Assembly (NCBI RefSeq): GCF_964204645.1
Contig: NC_134033.1
Location: 124,001-188,000 of the forward strand
Direction of reading: 5' to 3'
DNA from: Tubulanus polymorphus
Taxonomy: Eukaryota > Nemertea > Palaeonemertea > Tubulaniformes > Tubulanidae
Length of the DNA: 64,000 bases
The notes beneath the pieces were generated by a model. It did not search any database and was not told where the DNA came from. It saw nothing but the letters and a program-made list of their open reading frames with translations. Shown here one piece after another: positions 14,873-25,886 of the stretch (its first letter is position 1; each line of letters begins with the position of its first letter). The position numbers were made by a program, and so were the translations under genes.

Positions 14873-15159
14873 ACAATTAAACTGGTTGCGGGTTTTAATT
14901 AGTCAAAGTCTTAATAGGCGTTTCTCGTGACTTTTTTGTGTTTGAACACCTCACAAAATCTTGAATCAGGGGCCGTATCCTCCGTGCTCGTGGAGAATGA
15001 ATTAACGTAAATATTTCTGAGAATCTATTGTTTATCGTCACTGGTGATAGGACGAGTGGGAAAAACAGTTTTGGTCCGGTCTTATAGAATATTATTTACT
15101 TTAACCCGGGGGAAGGGGGCTAACTTAGTTCATTTCCAGTTCAGTAAAACAACCCTGAA

Positions 15160-15225
15160 TCTGAATCTTTCAACCTATCTATTTGAATTCAGTTCAGTAC
15201 ACCCCGACTCATATCTATTTATAAT
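15160..15225 (+). repeat. Isolated satellite remnant
   Basis: GAATCTTTCAACCTATCTAT and the following 'TTGAATTCAGTTCAGTACAC' match the satellite monomer, but lie about 390 bp beyond the array edge in otherwise unrelated sequence. This is either a leftover of a formerly longer array or a small secondary insertion. Confidence 0.7.
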
Positions 15226-16111
15226 CAGTTTCAACAGTTTATAACGAATTCAGTAGTGAATTTTGAAACTTCTTTAATTCAATCGTATTGACAACGAGAG
15301 GGTTGCGAAATTGGAGTAACTGACCCCGTAAAATTACAATACACAGAGACCTACCTACTTAGACTCGCCGTGAGAAAAATCAAACAGCACGAAACGACTT
15401 TGAAATGATGACTTAAAAGGTCGAGCCACATCCAACATTTATAATCTATAGAATAATAGTAATAAATTGTTGACTCTAATTCTGTTTTATGTAATGAATT
15501 TCTATGTTTGCAATAAAACACTGATGTTCAATGGTACGAAAACAACCGCTCCTATTACGAGATTAATATATGAAATTGAGAGGAGACCTCAAAATAACAA
15601 GGTGTGAATGATTTAAATATAATAGTTATTCAATAATTTGAATCATCAATTAAACTAAACTTCAACATTACAAACTGCGTCTTCTAAAAATATACGCGAG
15701 AAATATCGACATCAAAAACAGCGCGACCAAAATCAGTAAATTAATTCAACCAAATAAACCAGAAACCCAGGTACCACAGGAATAGGACCCGACCGGGTGG
15801 GGGGCGGGTGCTGTCTGAACCTGAAACCAGTTGTACGTAAGTAAATGTCATTTGTATTTTATAAGAAGTAGAGTTCAACAGTTCAACTCTTCATCTTAAT
15901 CAAATCACACTTAACTCACAAACTGTCAAACATTTTCAATCCAGTTCAATTGTAAATAAATGCAACTTTTATTGTTAAAAAGTTCCACTTGAAATTACAA
16001 CTGCATTTTATATCAACAGCTGAAATTATGTTCTAATTCACAGATTTATCAAATAACTATTCTAACCTAACCTATATATCCGGCCTACCTATTCGGGCTC
16101 GGGTTTAGGGG
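15226..16111. other. No gene seen; 3' flank of the candidate exon at 16112
   Basis: AT-rich unique sequence. The one supportable site is TTTATT at 15968-15973, which is AATAAA on the - strand. It lies about 140 bp downstream of the stop codon at 16112 and could be the poly(A) signal of that exon. Confidence 0.5.
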
Positions 16112-16347
16112 TTAGGGAGGGGGATACTGAAATAGAGACATGTTATACAGATCCCACCGGAGTTCTTCAGTCACTCTGTCATCATCATTCAACTTCAGGT
16201 TCAATCTTCTGTGACTAGGGGGTCTTGGTCTTCTAACTGAAATAGAACATACAGGCCGCACCTGAATCGGGCCACTCTGTTGTGTGCTGGGGGTGAAGAC
16301 ACGTCCTCTGTGGCCTAGTCTTCTGGGATCTTGTCTCAGCGATGACC
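16112..16347 (-). CDS. Candidate terminal coding exon, unknown protein
   Basis: On the - strand a good acceptor (ACAATTTCAG) at 16348 is followed by an open frame of about 78 codons ending in TAA at 16112. The sequence is Arg/Pro-rich and then acidic: it begins GSSLRQDPRRLGHRGR, contains SVRRPRPPSHRRL, and ends RWDLYNMSLFQYPPP. A - strand AATAAA lies about 140 bp further on. The open frame continues upstream of the acceptor into a Phe-rich stretch made of T-runs, which I treat as intron. I do not recognise the family. It lies about 5 kb downstream of the leftmost RNF19-like exon on the same strand, so membership of that gene is possible but unproven. Confidence 0.4.
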
Positions 16348-18152
16348 CTGAAATTGTCATGTTTATTTCAAATAATTCATTTACATAATAGGCGTTGTCT
16401 AGTAAAGCAATAGATTTAAAAAACCGAAATTCTGAAAAAAAGAAAAACACCTGGAAATAGAATAGAGAGAAACCCTGGAAAAAAAAGAAGCATGAAATAC
16501 AGGATCCTGAAATTAAGATATTAAGCATCAAAATAAACAAACAGCTTCCTCCAACTGAGAACTCCCAGGACACCACGCATAGCACCCTAATTTCTTCACT
16601 TAAATTAACCCATTATATTTCCATGTAATACTATAACTTACTAACTCACCGAGTAAGTTCCTAATAACTAACTAAACCTATAAAACATAATTTCAGCTGT
16701 TAATGTTTTTTTAACTTACATTTTATCCAATCCTGCGTGTGTTATGTATGAATCCAATGATAATCTTTGAGTCAATTTGAATCCTTGTGTTTTTGATAAC
16801 GTGCCGAATAAATCTTGAATAAGAAGAAATTTAGTTTCCAGTAACAGTTCACAGTTTTTGAGAACAGGTCATATTAATCCTGAATTAGTTATATCGCGAT
16901 TCCATTCACAATCAATCCGTATATATGTGTTCACAAGATGTAGGTATGTTAAAATGTCTGATTTTTACTGTAGACATGACGTGCGAGCACCTCTAAGTCC
17001 GACAGTCATATGAATAATGTACACTTGACACCCAGATTTAATAATCTGTGCTGGACACAACGAACGACAAGAATGGTCGAACACAATGAAGCTTCATATT
17101 TCATATTATCTAACTATTGGGTCACTGGTCATAATCCATCTTCGCTCTATAAACTGCGCGGCTCTGCTGAAATCAATCCATTCTGAACTGCATGAAGTAT
17201 GTATCAGTATAAATCAGATACTATAGAAATATCTTATAGCAATTGATTTAACTTGAAATTTGAATTTTAATGATTAATTTATATTTTCATGAGGTTTCGG
17301 TGCCGCAACACCGGGTCCAGCCTCCAAAACATCCTCATCAATGATTCGACCCATAATTAGTCATACTCGTCGGTGATTGGATACAAAGTTAGTCATACTC
17401 GTCGGTTTAGCTAAACTGGTACAAAATATGAATATCTAAACTGGATGAAACCGTTTGAACGCGCATCACGTAGGCATTTGTATCGTATTGTCCGAGAACA
17501 ATAAACAATGACATTTGACACATTTCACGAGACGATAAATCATCTTCTTTACATCGTAAACTCAATGCAGGTCACTATACGCAAATCATTAACAATACAA
17601 TATCAATATCATCTCAAACTAGACCGTTTTAATACTGAATGTATCTGTGTATGATTTTGTGACAGGTTCCTGCGTGATGAACTAATGCAACACCGCTATC
17701 GTAGCTTTATTAGTTGAAAATCATTTAACTTGAATTTATTTCGAATGTCCCATTTAACCAAAGTATAAACTTAAGTGCCTTTAAGATTGTTAAATCGTGC
17801 GATTAGTCCGAAAAAAATATCGTTTTCAAAAATCATGGTCATTTTAGATCAGTACCTTAATATGTGTGACAAATTTGTCGATCATCCAACTTAGAACTAG
17901 TCAAACCCTGGAAAACATAACGCAGTCTACAAATTGTCTCATTTTGTCATAACTGATTCATACTGAAATGAGTGAAACTAGTTCTGCAATCTGCTATCTA
18001 CCCCTGATACCAGTACAAATCCCTACTGCCCTCGACTTTTCTTTATATCAAGAATCAAACTAGTATACTGAGTTACTGTAAGAGCTGACCAGTGATTATC
18101 AGCAAAATGAGACGTAGTTGATAATAGAGCGCGACCTCAAACACAGCTTAAT
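16348..18152. other. Unassigned sequence
   Basis: No convincing gene. Two small things stand out. First, an 18-bp direct repeat (TTAGTCATACTCGTCGGT) occurs at 17357 and 17389. Second, a 27-codon - strand frame at 17274-17354 (MGRIIDEDVLEAGPG..., ending PKPHENIN) has protein-like composition but no recognised relative. It could be a short exon or chance. Confidence 0.3.
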
Positions 18153-18226
18153 TACCCCGCCCTGTGTCTCTAATGCGGCACCGCTCTCTTACCCCGCCCT
18201 GTGTCTCTAATGCGGCACCGCTCTCT
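18153..18226 (+). repeat. 37-bp tandem duplication
   Basis: Two identical adjacent copies of a 37-bp unit beginning TACCCCGCCCTGTGTCTC and containing ATGCGGCACCGC. They are locally GC-rich in an AT-rich setting. The identity points to a recent duplication. Confidence 0.85.
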
Positions 18227-19659
18227 TACTGAGTCTCTCTCAAAATATTCCTCAGTTTAATTCCTAATATTTTATTTATGTAAATTCAACTCGTATAAAC
18301 TATAAAACCGACATAAAAACACAGTTCATCATCGTAACGCAGTTTGTTGTTTTACTGTTACGTAATTTGTATCAGTCAACTAGACACCCAGATTAATGAG
18401 GATGACTGAGGTTTTTTAAAGAGAAATATCGCGCAGAATTTATGCATAAAGCACTATATTGATTGTTGGGTCAAATTAAGTCCAGTCGCGAGTAAATTTA
18501 AGTTGCATTTTGTAACGAGCAAAGTTTAACCTTTACCTTACTTTCTAAATATAGTTCAAGAAAAACATATCCCTAAAGTATAAAACAATAGATCCGTCGT
18601 TGATACAAAAAAAACTTACTTACACAACTGCAACTTTTTCTCAGATTCCGACGTGTATCCAGTGATTATTTAAGTTCATCCAATCCTACGTTTTAAAGTA
18701 AATTTAATTCCGTGTCCAGTCTTAGAATTTTCATGAAATCCATTCACAAAATGGCAATATTTTCATCAAATTTCGATTGAAAATATTCAATTTTTTCACT
18801 CGAAAACCTCCTCTATAACATCTTCTCCGTATTGTATTCCTTTGAGAGTGAAATCCAATCAGAATAGCGAAAGATGCCGCACGATTCGACTGATATTTCG
18901 ATTTATTAATGAAATCGAATTTCCCGGCGCCTGCGACAAGCCCAGACACGCTCCACAGTACGTGGCCGCTGATTGGCTAATCGATCTCAATTGGGGGATA
19001 TCGTCTATTGCTAGTGCACGGGATATTTCAATTGTGGCGTGTTCTATTGTGTTGTTACAATAGGGGGATGAGCTATTGCGACAGCGGGATGCGGGATGGG
19101 CACTTGTTACGTTATCTCTTGAAATATCGAGCCAGGGGTAGTTTCAGCCTTGATACTTTACTGAGTGAGGTGTAAGGGGTGTTTATAAAGGTTTATGGTA
19201 GTTTTTTTATGATATTCCAGAACCGGAACTTGAAGACGCCGACTACCCTCTCACTGGGCGAGTCTATGTTTGTAGAGAGACGGCGTCGTACACGAGACGA
19301 TGTGACATAAAAACTGACTGAAGAAATCATATGGAGGGCATATAATTGTCTCGATAAACTATCGGGCGACGAACGTCCAGCGAACAGGTTCGTAGAGACT
19401 CCTTCGATACGATTAGGCGCTTAATACTGGTCTCATGAGATACTGTTTACATCTACGTCACTTTGAATGATAAATCGGGACTTGGGGTCAAAGTTACTGA
19501 CTGGTCAAAACACGTCAACTTGAACCAGGTAGCAACTGGATTTTTGGAGGTTTTAGTAATATATATAGTAATATTTGAGATGTGGGACCATTCATTCATT
19601 ATGAACCGGGGTTCTCCGTCTCAAACCTCTCAACCCCCCCTCGGTGTGGTCTGATAATA
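18227..19659. other. Unassigned sequence left of the tandem duplication
   Basis: No supported gene. Open frames near 18731-19063 on both strands overlap each other and have no recognisable domain. An inverted CCAAT box (GATTGGCTAA) at about 18973 lies in a locally GC-richer patch. It is a weak promoter hint only. Confidence 0.3.
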
Positions 19660-20039
19660 ACTTTTAAAGTAAAAATGCAGATATCTTTTCTTAATCTATT
19701 TATAGACCGACTCTGAAGAAGAGGAGAACACAAATAAAAGTTTTCATCATCATCATCATCATCTGCGCGGTCTGAAGTATCTAGAGGTCACCAAGACTCA
19801 ACACCCTTTCATATCATTCGAGGTTAATTTTATATTTCTATGAAATATTTTGCTCAAATAAATTCATTTTGTTTTCATATCAATGAAAATAAGTGTAGTT
19901 ATTCATTTCAGTATGAAATTTGGCTGTTTTGAGGAATTCCTATTTTTCCAGACATCGGATTCAGGATTTCACATTGCCATCACCATGACAACGCACCAAT
20001 CAAAACAAACAACAATCGTTCAGAAATGAAGCCCTGTAG

Positions 20040-20246
20040 GGCTAAACAAAAATTGATACCTTGTTTCCCCGCAGCGGCCGGGTCATTTTTGTAAAATATG
20101 ACAAAATTTGTAATCAGTTCATTTCTACAGCTGCTGGGTCTGTTATGGTAAAATTGGTCACGATTTTTAAAAAATAGTAATGTATAAGGTAGATAGGCGG
20201 GTCAACTTATTAGCTCGAAGAAACAAGGTATCATTTTTTTTTAGCC
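20040..20246. mobile_element. 207-bp MITE-like element with terminal inverted repeats
   Basis: This insertion is absent from the homologous site of the other units, where GCCCTGTAGATTCTTGG reads straight through. The element starts GGCTAAACAAAAATTG and ends with the inverse, ATCATTTTTTTTTAGCC. The inverted termini extend about 27 bp, through GATACCTTGTTTC. A 3-bp TAG flanks it on both sides (20037-20039 and 20247-20249) and appears once in the empty sites, so it is the target-site duplication. It has no coding capacity, so it is a non-autonomous DNA transposon. I cannot assign the superfamily with confidence. Confidence 0.85.
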
Positions 20247-20812
20247 TAGATTCTCAAATTTGGTTTCAAGTTTCTTTATTTTGGTCGAGTAGATTCTGAT
20301 TGATGTAAACTTTACCAGACACTGGTATTATCAAATTCATCTCTGTACTAATAGGATACCTAATTCGTGAAAGGGTTTGAACAGTCACTCAATCAAAACA
20401 AAAAGTTCAGACTCAACTTGAGAAATATTTTGTGTTTATCTAAAATAAATTTCACGTTTTTTTATAATCAAGATATAAATTTCTAAATTTCCAATAGATG
20501 GCGTCTGTGATATACAGTTCAATCCAATAATTTGGTAGCTCAGCAAAATTCCAATAGATGGTGATCATGTCAGTCGTAGTAAATATTTGAAGTATATGAG
20601 ACACCCTGGTTTATCATCTGATCAGAATTACTGGGTTCGAACCTGGGACATCCCTACAAATCCTCTAATCAGCATGAAACATCACAGTCATTTAGAATCA
20701 ATAATTCATTCATTTGACGCGCAGTCAATTTCAGGTTAAGACGTGTCGCAGGTTTCAGTTATTGAGATCCTCCTCCATTAGACTGAAAATAAATCAAACA
20801 ACATTCATTATA

Positions 20813-21400
20813 ACATCATTAGAGCAATTCACAAAAATTATATCAAATATTCGATATAAATAAGAGTAACTAAACGAACCTGATCTAAACATCACCTTCT
20901 TTTGAGTAGAATAAACAAAACTCTAGCGTTACGCCTACATCTGAAATAATACAAAACACTGAAAATCATTATTTCTGCATTGGATACTATATTGAAAACC
21001 AGATTCAACAAGATTCAAAATGCTTTTAGTGCCAAGAATTTTCAGTGTTACAATCTTTCCATACAAGACTTCACGGTAAATTGATCAATGTATCTTCTAG
21101 TTCTTGGATTCAGACTGAATGTGGGGAAAACTTTATGAATTTATTCCCACACCGTCTGAAATAAGAGATTTCACATCGAAATTTTCAGCGTGTTCGTTGC
21201 TCAGCTGCAGGTGAATCGCAACATTCAAACATGTTTGATATTTCCACAGTAAATTTCATCGCAGCAAAATTTTTGTTTAGTCCCAAACACAGTAAATTGA
21301 GCCGCAATCTTTGACAAGCTTTCAAATCATGACAGCATCAATGATTTGAGAACGGCGCTGAAAACCTGCTTGGATTTTGGTTAACTCGGTTTTAAAACAC
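20813..21400 (+). repeat. ~580-bp direct repeat, left of exon c (unit 1)
   Basis: The segment begins near ACATCATTAGAGCAATTCAC and ends near TTTTAAAACACCAC. It is repeated in the same orientation right of exon a (23529-24103). Equivalent pairs flank the exon block in every unit: left copies near 26770, 32080, 37390 and 43290; right copies near 29449, 34785, 40095 and 45980. Units 2, 3 and 5 have an internal deletion of roughly 270 bp in the right copy, with the junction reading ACTATATCTTTGAAAATATG. Confidence 0.8.
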
Positions 21401-21966
21401 CACAGTTTTTAACTTCGAAACTGTTTCTACAAATCTACTGTGGGTTTTTATTCATCGACTAGAAGTGTTGCAAAGCCGTGCATATCACAGCAGTTTGTGT
21501 CAGTTGCGATCGAAAGCAACTGTTGGCCTACCCTAGGCCAGAGTAGAACACGGGCAACTAGCCCGATACGGCTTGCGACGAGTCGGTAGGCGTCGGGTTG
21601 CCGTCGCAAGCCGGCTTATGTCGAACAGATACAGCAGCAACTGGAGATTGTAGTCGGGAAAATCTCTTACCTGTTTTGGAATCCCCTCGGTCCGGCAACG
21701 GCACTTCCCGATAAACTACCGTCCAAACTGGAGCCAGCAATCGCTCTGTTACTGGCCGATTAGCGATCGCTCTCATCGCGGATTATCCCGACTCGGTCGA
21801 TGTGGCTTCCGCTAGCGCTAAGACTGCCAGTCATAGCCATAGACATCTCACCGATACTAGGTCCGATACTGGGGTTCGCTACCTGGTGACTGGTCGTTTC
21901 TATACTGTGAGAATCAGCTACAACAAATATAAACATTCACTCATACTAGTACTGAATTAACTTAAA

Positions 21967-22131
21967 TGACGTCATAGGGCGATTTATATAGCAGCCACAC
22001 CAGACAACATGGCTTTATCAGTTAATCCCCCTATGACATCATCAAATTATCTTTCTCTTTCTGGCAAGTCTATATAAAACGTAGAAAAGTTGGCCACCTC
22101 CAATAAATCCGCATATGACATCATCAAATTA
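21967..22131. repeat. Three CRE-like dispersed elements, exon c/b intron (unit 1; also in other units)
   Basis: TGACGTCATAGGGCGATT with GCAGCCACAC (21967 on), then two inverse copies ending CCTATGACATCATCAAATTA and CATATGACATCATCAAATTA (22021-22048, 22099-22131). The first holds the full palindrome TGACGTCA. Equivalent trios occur near 27899, 33210, 38523 and 44427. Confidence 0.75.
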
Positions 22132-22801
22132 TCCCTTCAGAATCCTAGAAAGACAGCTGATTCCGGACCCTGCGCTATATGAAAAGTATGGTTTAAGTAC
22201 TTACGGGCGTAAGGCCCCGATGGGCCACTTCCTTCGTTCTCTTCGAACTCAAATCAAACTCCGCCCGGAGTTAGTCGTCGATACGCCGCAACCACCGCTG
22301 CGACACAGCGATATCGGTACCACGCCGTAAACATACGCCAATAATATCGGTACACTGATACCAACGGCTAAACTAGCGACAACTGGCGCTACGATAACAG
22401 ACGCAGTTACACCACCGGCTATTACCATATTCCTCTTGTGATGTGGTAGGTGACCGTAACGTGTGTGTAACTGAAACACAAGATAAACACATGAGAAATA
22501 GCATTTTTCATAGTAAAATTTACAATAAAAATCTAGCGCGTGGTGGATTTAGGTTCCAATCTCTGTTTCTGACTAGCGCCATCAAGCGAGTAATTTCAGA
22601 ACTTGAATTTGTCGATATCCTGTATTTCACCCGATAAGCCTTATCATATGTCCTTGTCATTACAGTTAAATGACAGTAACCACTTGATACAGTTTATGCG
22701 CAGTGTTTAGAACTAGGATTTTGACAAAAAATGATTTATTACTTCTAAGTGTTGGTTATTCAACGTCAATCTGTGAATTCAATTCGAATACAGTCTATAT
22801 T

Positions 22802-22847
22802 CAATCCCAGTTTTTGGCTATATTCAATTATTGAAAAACTGGGATTG
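22802..22847. other. 14-bp inverted repeat in the exon b/a intron, present in every unit
   Basis: CAATCCCAGTTTTT and AAAAACTGGGATTG are perfect inverted arms around an 18-bp spacer. The same hairpin is at the equivalent place in the other units. In units 3 and 5 the left arm is duplicated, near 34035-34073 and 45267-45303. Confidence 0.75.
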
Positions 22848-23528
22848 GGATGGACTGGTATTGACTTTGTATTGAGTTTTACAGTTGTGTGGGTTTAATT
22901 TCAACATGAAAGGACATTTCAAATGACATAATAAATAATATCTGTAATGAGGCATTCAATGAATGAACACTTTGAATCCCAGTTCATCTGTTTGGGTTAA
23001 ATTCCTTTAGTTCAAAAATTTCCTCAAATTGAAAAACTGTAGTCAGAAAGCTGACCTACCACACATATTAAGCTATCATTTTATGTCTCACGTGGTCACC
23101 CTGTGTGATAGGCCTCACGTATAAAAGACTTTCAGTTATGTGTCCATGCGTATATGTTCTCGGAATTCAGACCAAAAATGACCTTTTGGGCACGAGGCCC
23201 TTGTGACTCGTGTGGAAATATAATAATGATCACTAAATTGAGATTCTCACAGACAGACGGCAGATGGATTCCTAATATTAGTCGATAATTTACCTTGCGT
23301 CCGACCCAGACGGGAATCCCTATGATCATCGCGGGAACTGCGATTCCAGCAACGAGTCCGATACCGACCGGAGCGCCAACTAACGTGACAAGTTGCCACA
23401 ATATCTTCTTCATTCGGCTCCATGGCTTTTTATCCCAGAAAGTGCAGCCAGACGGACTGAAAATCAACATAATCGACTAAATTATTACTCAATTTCTAAG
23501 GACTTATAAACCTTTATCATCGATTAAA

Positions 23529-24103
23529 CATCATTAGAACAATTCACAATCAAATCAAATTAAATCATATCAAATATTCGATATAAATAAGAGTAACTAA
23601 ACAAACCTGATCTAAACATCACCTTCTTTTGAGTAGAATAAACAAAACTCTAGCGTTACGCCTACATCTGAAATAATACAAAACACTGAATATCATTATT
23701 TCTTCATCAGATAAAAAATGAAAACAAATTCAACAAGATTCAAAATGCTTTTAGTGCCAAGAATTTTCAGTGTTACAATTTTTTTTTCATACAAGACTTA
23801 ACGGTAAATTGGTTCAGACTTAGAGCAGGGAACACTATATGAATTTATTCCCACACCGTCTGAAATTACAGATTTCACAATGAAATTTGCAGCGTGTTCG
23901 TTGCTCAGCTGCAGGTGAATCGCAACATTCAAACATGTTTGATATTTCCACAGTAAATTTCATCGCAGCGAAATTTTGCAAAGTCCCAAACACAGTAAAT
24001 TGAGCCGCAATCTTTGACAAGCTTTCAAATCATGATGGCATCAATGATTTGAGAACGGCACTGAAAACCTGCTTGGATTTTGGTAAACTCGATTTTGAAA
24101 CAC
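23529..24103 (+). repeat. ~580-bp direct repeat, right of exon a (unit 1)
   Basis: Partner of 20813-21400 in the same orientation. It brackets the RNF19-like exon block and includes the shared TTATTCCCACACCGTCTGAA stretch that units 2, 3 and 5 have lost. Confidence 0.8.
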
Positions 24104-24282
24104 CACTGAAACTGGTTTCTAGAGGTTTGTGATTAGGGCCTGAGATATATCTACCTGAATTGAGGGATCACTTGTTCACTTCATCGCCGAACAGTTATTC
24201 CTTGAACTTCCTGATGACTGCAGTTAATTAGTAGAGCATCACCCTGAAATAAACATAGAAACCAGTCAGAGAAAGCACTCTT

Positions 24283-24718
24283 AAATCCAGGGTATCCGCG
24301 GAGTCAAATGCTCCATCTGTATTGATAGTAATAGTTTAGGCCTCGATCCACTCTTTACAGGAGCGGAGCACGTGCTCCTGTCGCAAATTCTGAGTGCCCT
24401 GTTTGAAAAAAGTGCGTAAAAAATTTTTCATTCTATAAAGTTCATTATCACATTGTTTCCATATTAATGAATTCCCATCTCTTAAAGAATTGTTGCAGAA
24501 TGTCATTTTTGTGTCTCAGGTGCCTGGAAATTGCATCAAAATGGGTTGAAATTCAAAAATTTTCTGGGGGAGGTCCGCCAGACCCCCCCGCGAATGCTTC
24601 GCGCCTTCGACGCTCGCCTGTCATGGATAGTGCCATTTCTTTAGATTGCCCTTTTTTTAATTCTGTGCAGCTGTCATTGTCTGCCTCTAGATCTGCCCCT
24701 GCTTTATATTATTGATAC
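24283..24718 (+). repeat. ~435-bp segment present only in units 1 and 4
   Basis: This segment is found here and at 40843-41268, but is missing at the same site in units 2, 3 and 5 (GAAAGCACTTTTTACTGAATG reads across). It contains a C-run and GCGAATGCTTCGCGCCTTCG, a GC-rich patch unlike its surroundings. It could be a transposon insertion or a deletion in the other units. I see no clear terminal inverted repeats. Confidence 0.7.
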
Positions 24719-25596
24719 TTTTTACTGAATGATGGTTTCACAGCACGCATCAGTGAATAGAGATTGCTGCTGCTCGTGGGGTTAAACCGGAGTGTTTTAT
24801 GTCGCTCTCCATCTCGAATCACCTTCATACATCACGAGTATTCGATTCATAAGTAAATTTACTTACTGTATTTCAATGTTGAAATGGTTTGAAGACATTC
24901 TGTCGCTTCTGTGTTGAAAGAGAAGCTTCTAAATATTTCAAGTGAAAATTGGGATTGATTCGTCCGCCATCATTCTTAAATGGGACATACTCCACACTGA
25001 GGAGGGCTAGTTCTGTAGACCGCGCAGATCGAGGTCGACTAGGACTCAGCGGCAAGAGCGCTCCGGGCACCAACGAAAGAGTTCACGGTAGTGCCCGCGG
25101 TAGACTTATCATGCCGCTCTGAATTGATAGTTGCGGGAAATAATACCACGAAATTAGAAATTTGTAGCGATTTCCGTGCAATAGTTGAACAGATGAATGT
25201 CCTACTAAAATCCTGCAACAAATTGGCATCAATCTGAACGGGATAAATACGTCCGGACACAAACACCGACGATTGACTGGGTGTAAAACGGGACTTCCCG
25301 GTTGGAGTAAACCTCTAACAGGTGGTGCTCCGGTAGATTTTGTGAAACAGCTGATGACATTTTCATGATCTTTAGACGAGTTTGATCGCCGTTTTACCGT
25401 CGTGGAATGGCACCTATTGTGAAAACTGATTAGGTGTGAAGTGATGCAATGACATTCAGTTGAAGTCAAACGACGAGAAGGGCTCCGAGACTGATGTGGA
25501 CTTTACGAGAGGAATAAACTATTTTTGAGAAGGTATCAAGATGGATCTGGCACAGAGCCAAAGCCGGCAAACTGACTTATGAATTCTATTTCTGTG

Positions 25597-25668
25597 TTGT
25601 TGATAATCTCGCGAGACAAGCGCTAATATTGTATAAATCTAGTTTCGTTCTCGCGAGATTATCAACAA
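25597..25668. promoter_or_regulatory. Inverted repeat with two TCTCGCGAGA elements (unit 1)
   Basis: Arms TTGTTGATAATCTCGCGAGA (25597-25616) and its exact inverse (25649-25668) are separated by 32 bp. Each arm ends in the palindrome TCTCGCGAGA. In vertebrates this is a known promoter element bound by BANP, and it has also been linked to ZBTB33. The sequence shows the motif; promoter activity here is inferred. Confidence 0.7.
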
Positions 25669-25852
25669 TCCGGAAATAAAGTGCAACCTGATTTAGAAGG
25701 CCCGCCCAGCCTGGGGGCGCAAACCCTATTGATATTGATGAAAGCAAAATACTTGACTGTTTTTAGAGTAAAAATACAGATATCTTTTCTTCATCTATTT
25801 ATAGACTGATTCTGAAGAAGAGGAGAACACAAATAACAGTTTTCATCATCAC

Positions 25853-25886
<34 letters not shown>

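Larger units (their letters stand above)
21671..23456 (-). pseudogene. RNF19-like gene fragment, copy 1 (three exons)
   Basis: Three - strand exons with good splice sites encode part of an RNF19A/B-type RBR E3 ubiquitin ligase. Exon a (23294-23456) has [15 protein letters not shown] and the first membrane helix ([20 protein letters not shown]). Exon b (22205-22470) has [18 protein letters not shown] and the second helix region ([14 protein letters not shown]). Exon c (21671-21899) has MTGSLSASGSH, a Ser/Gly-rich segment known from the family. The phases fit RNF19. Two lesions break it: a frameshift near 22261-22270, where family-like sequence ([13 protein letters not shown]) moves to another frame, and an in-frame TAA at 21760-21762 in exon c. 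This copy also has a TGA in place of Arg just after the frameshift. The RING-IBR-RING exons are absent from the unit. Confidence 0.85.

Noticed and set aside
22249-22479. A complete small 76-residue membrane protein
   Set aside because: It is exon b of the RNF19-like fragment with part of its intron. The apparent start is upstream of the acceptor and the apparent end is the shared frameshift.
20813-24103. LTR retrotransposon with 580-bp LTRs
   Set aside because: The direct repeats lack TG...CA ends, and no primer-binding site, polypurine tract, gag or pol is present. The interior is RNF19-like exons.
24467-24715. 82-codon + strand frame
   Set aside because: It lies in the unit 1/4-specific repeat and is not maintained in unit 4, where the C-rich centre is shortened.
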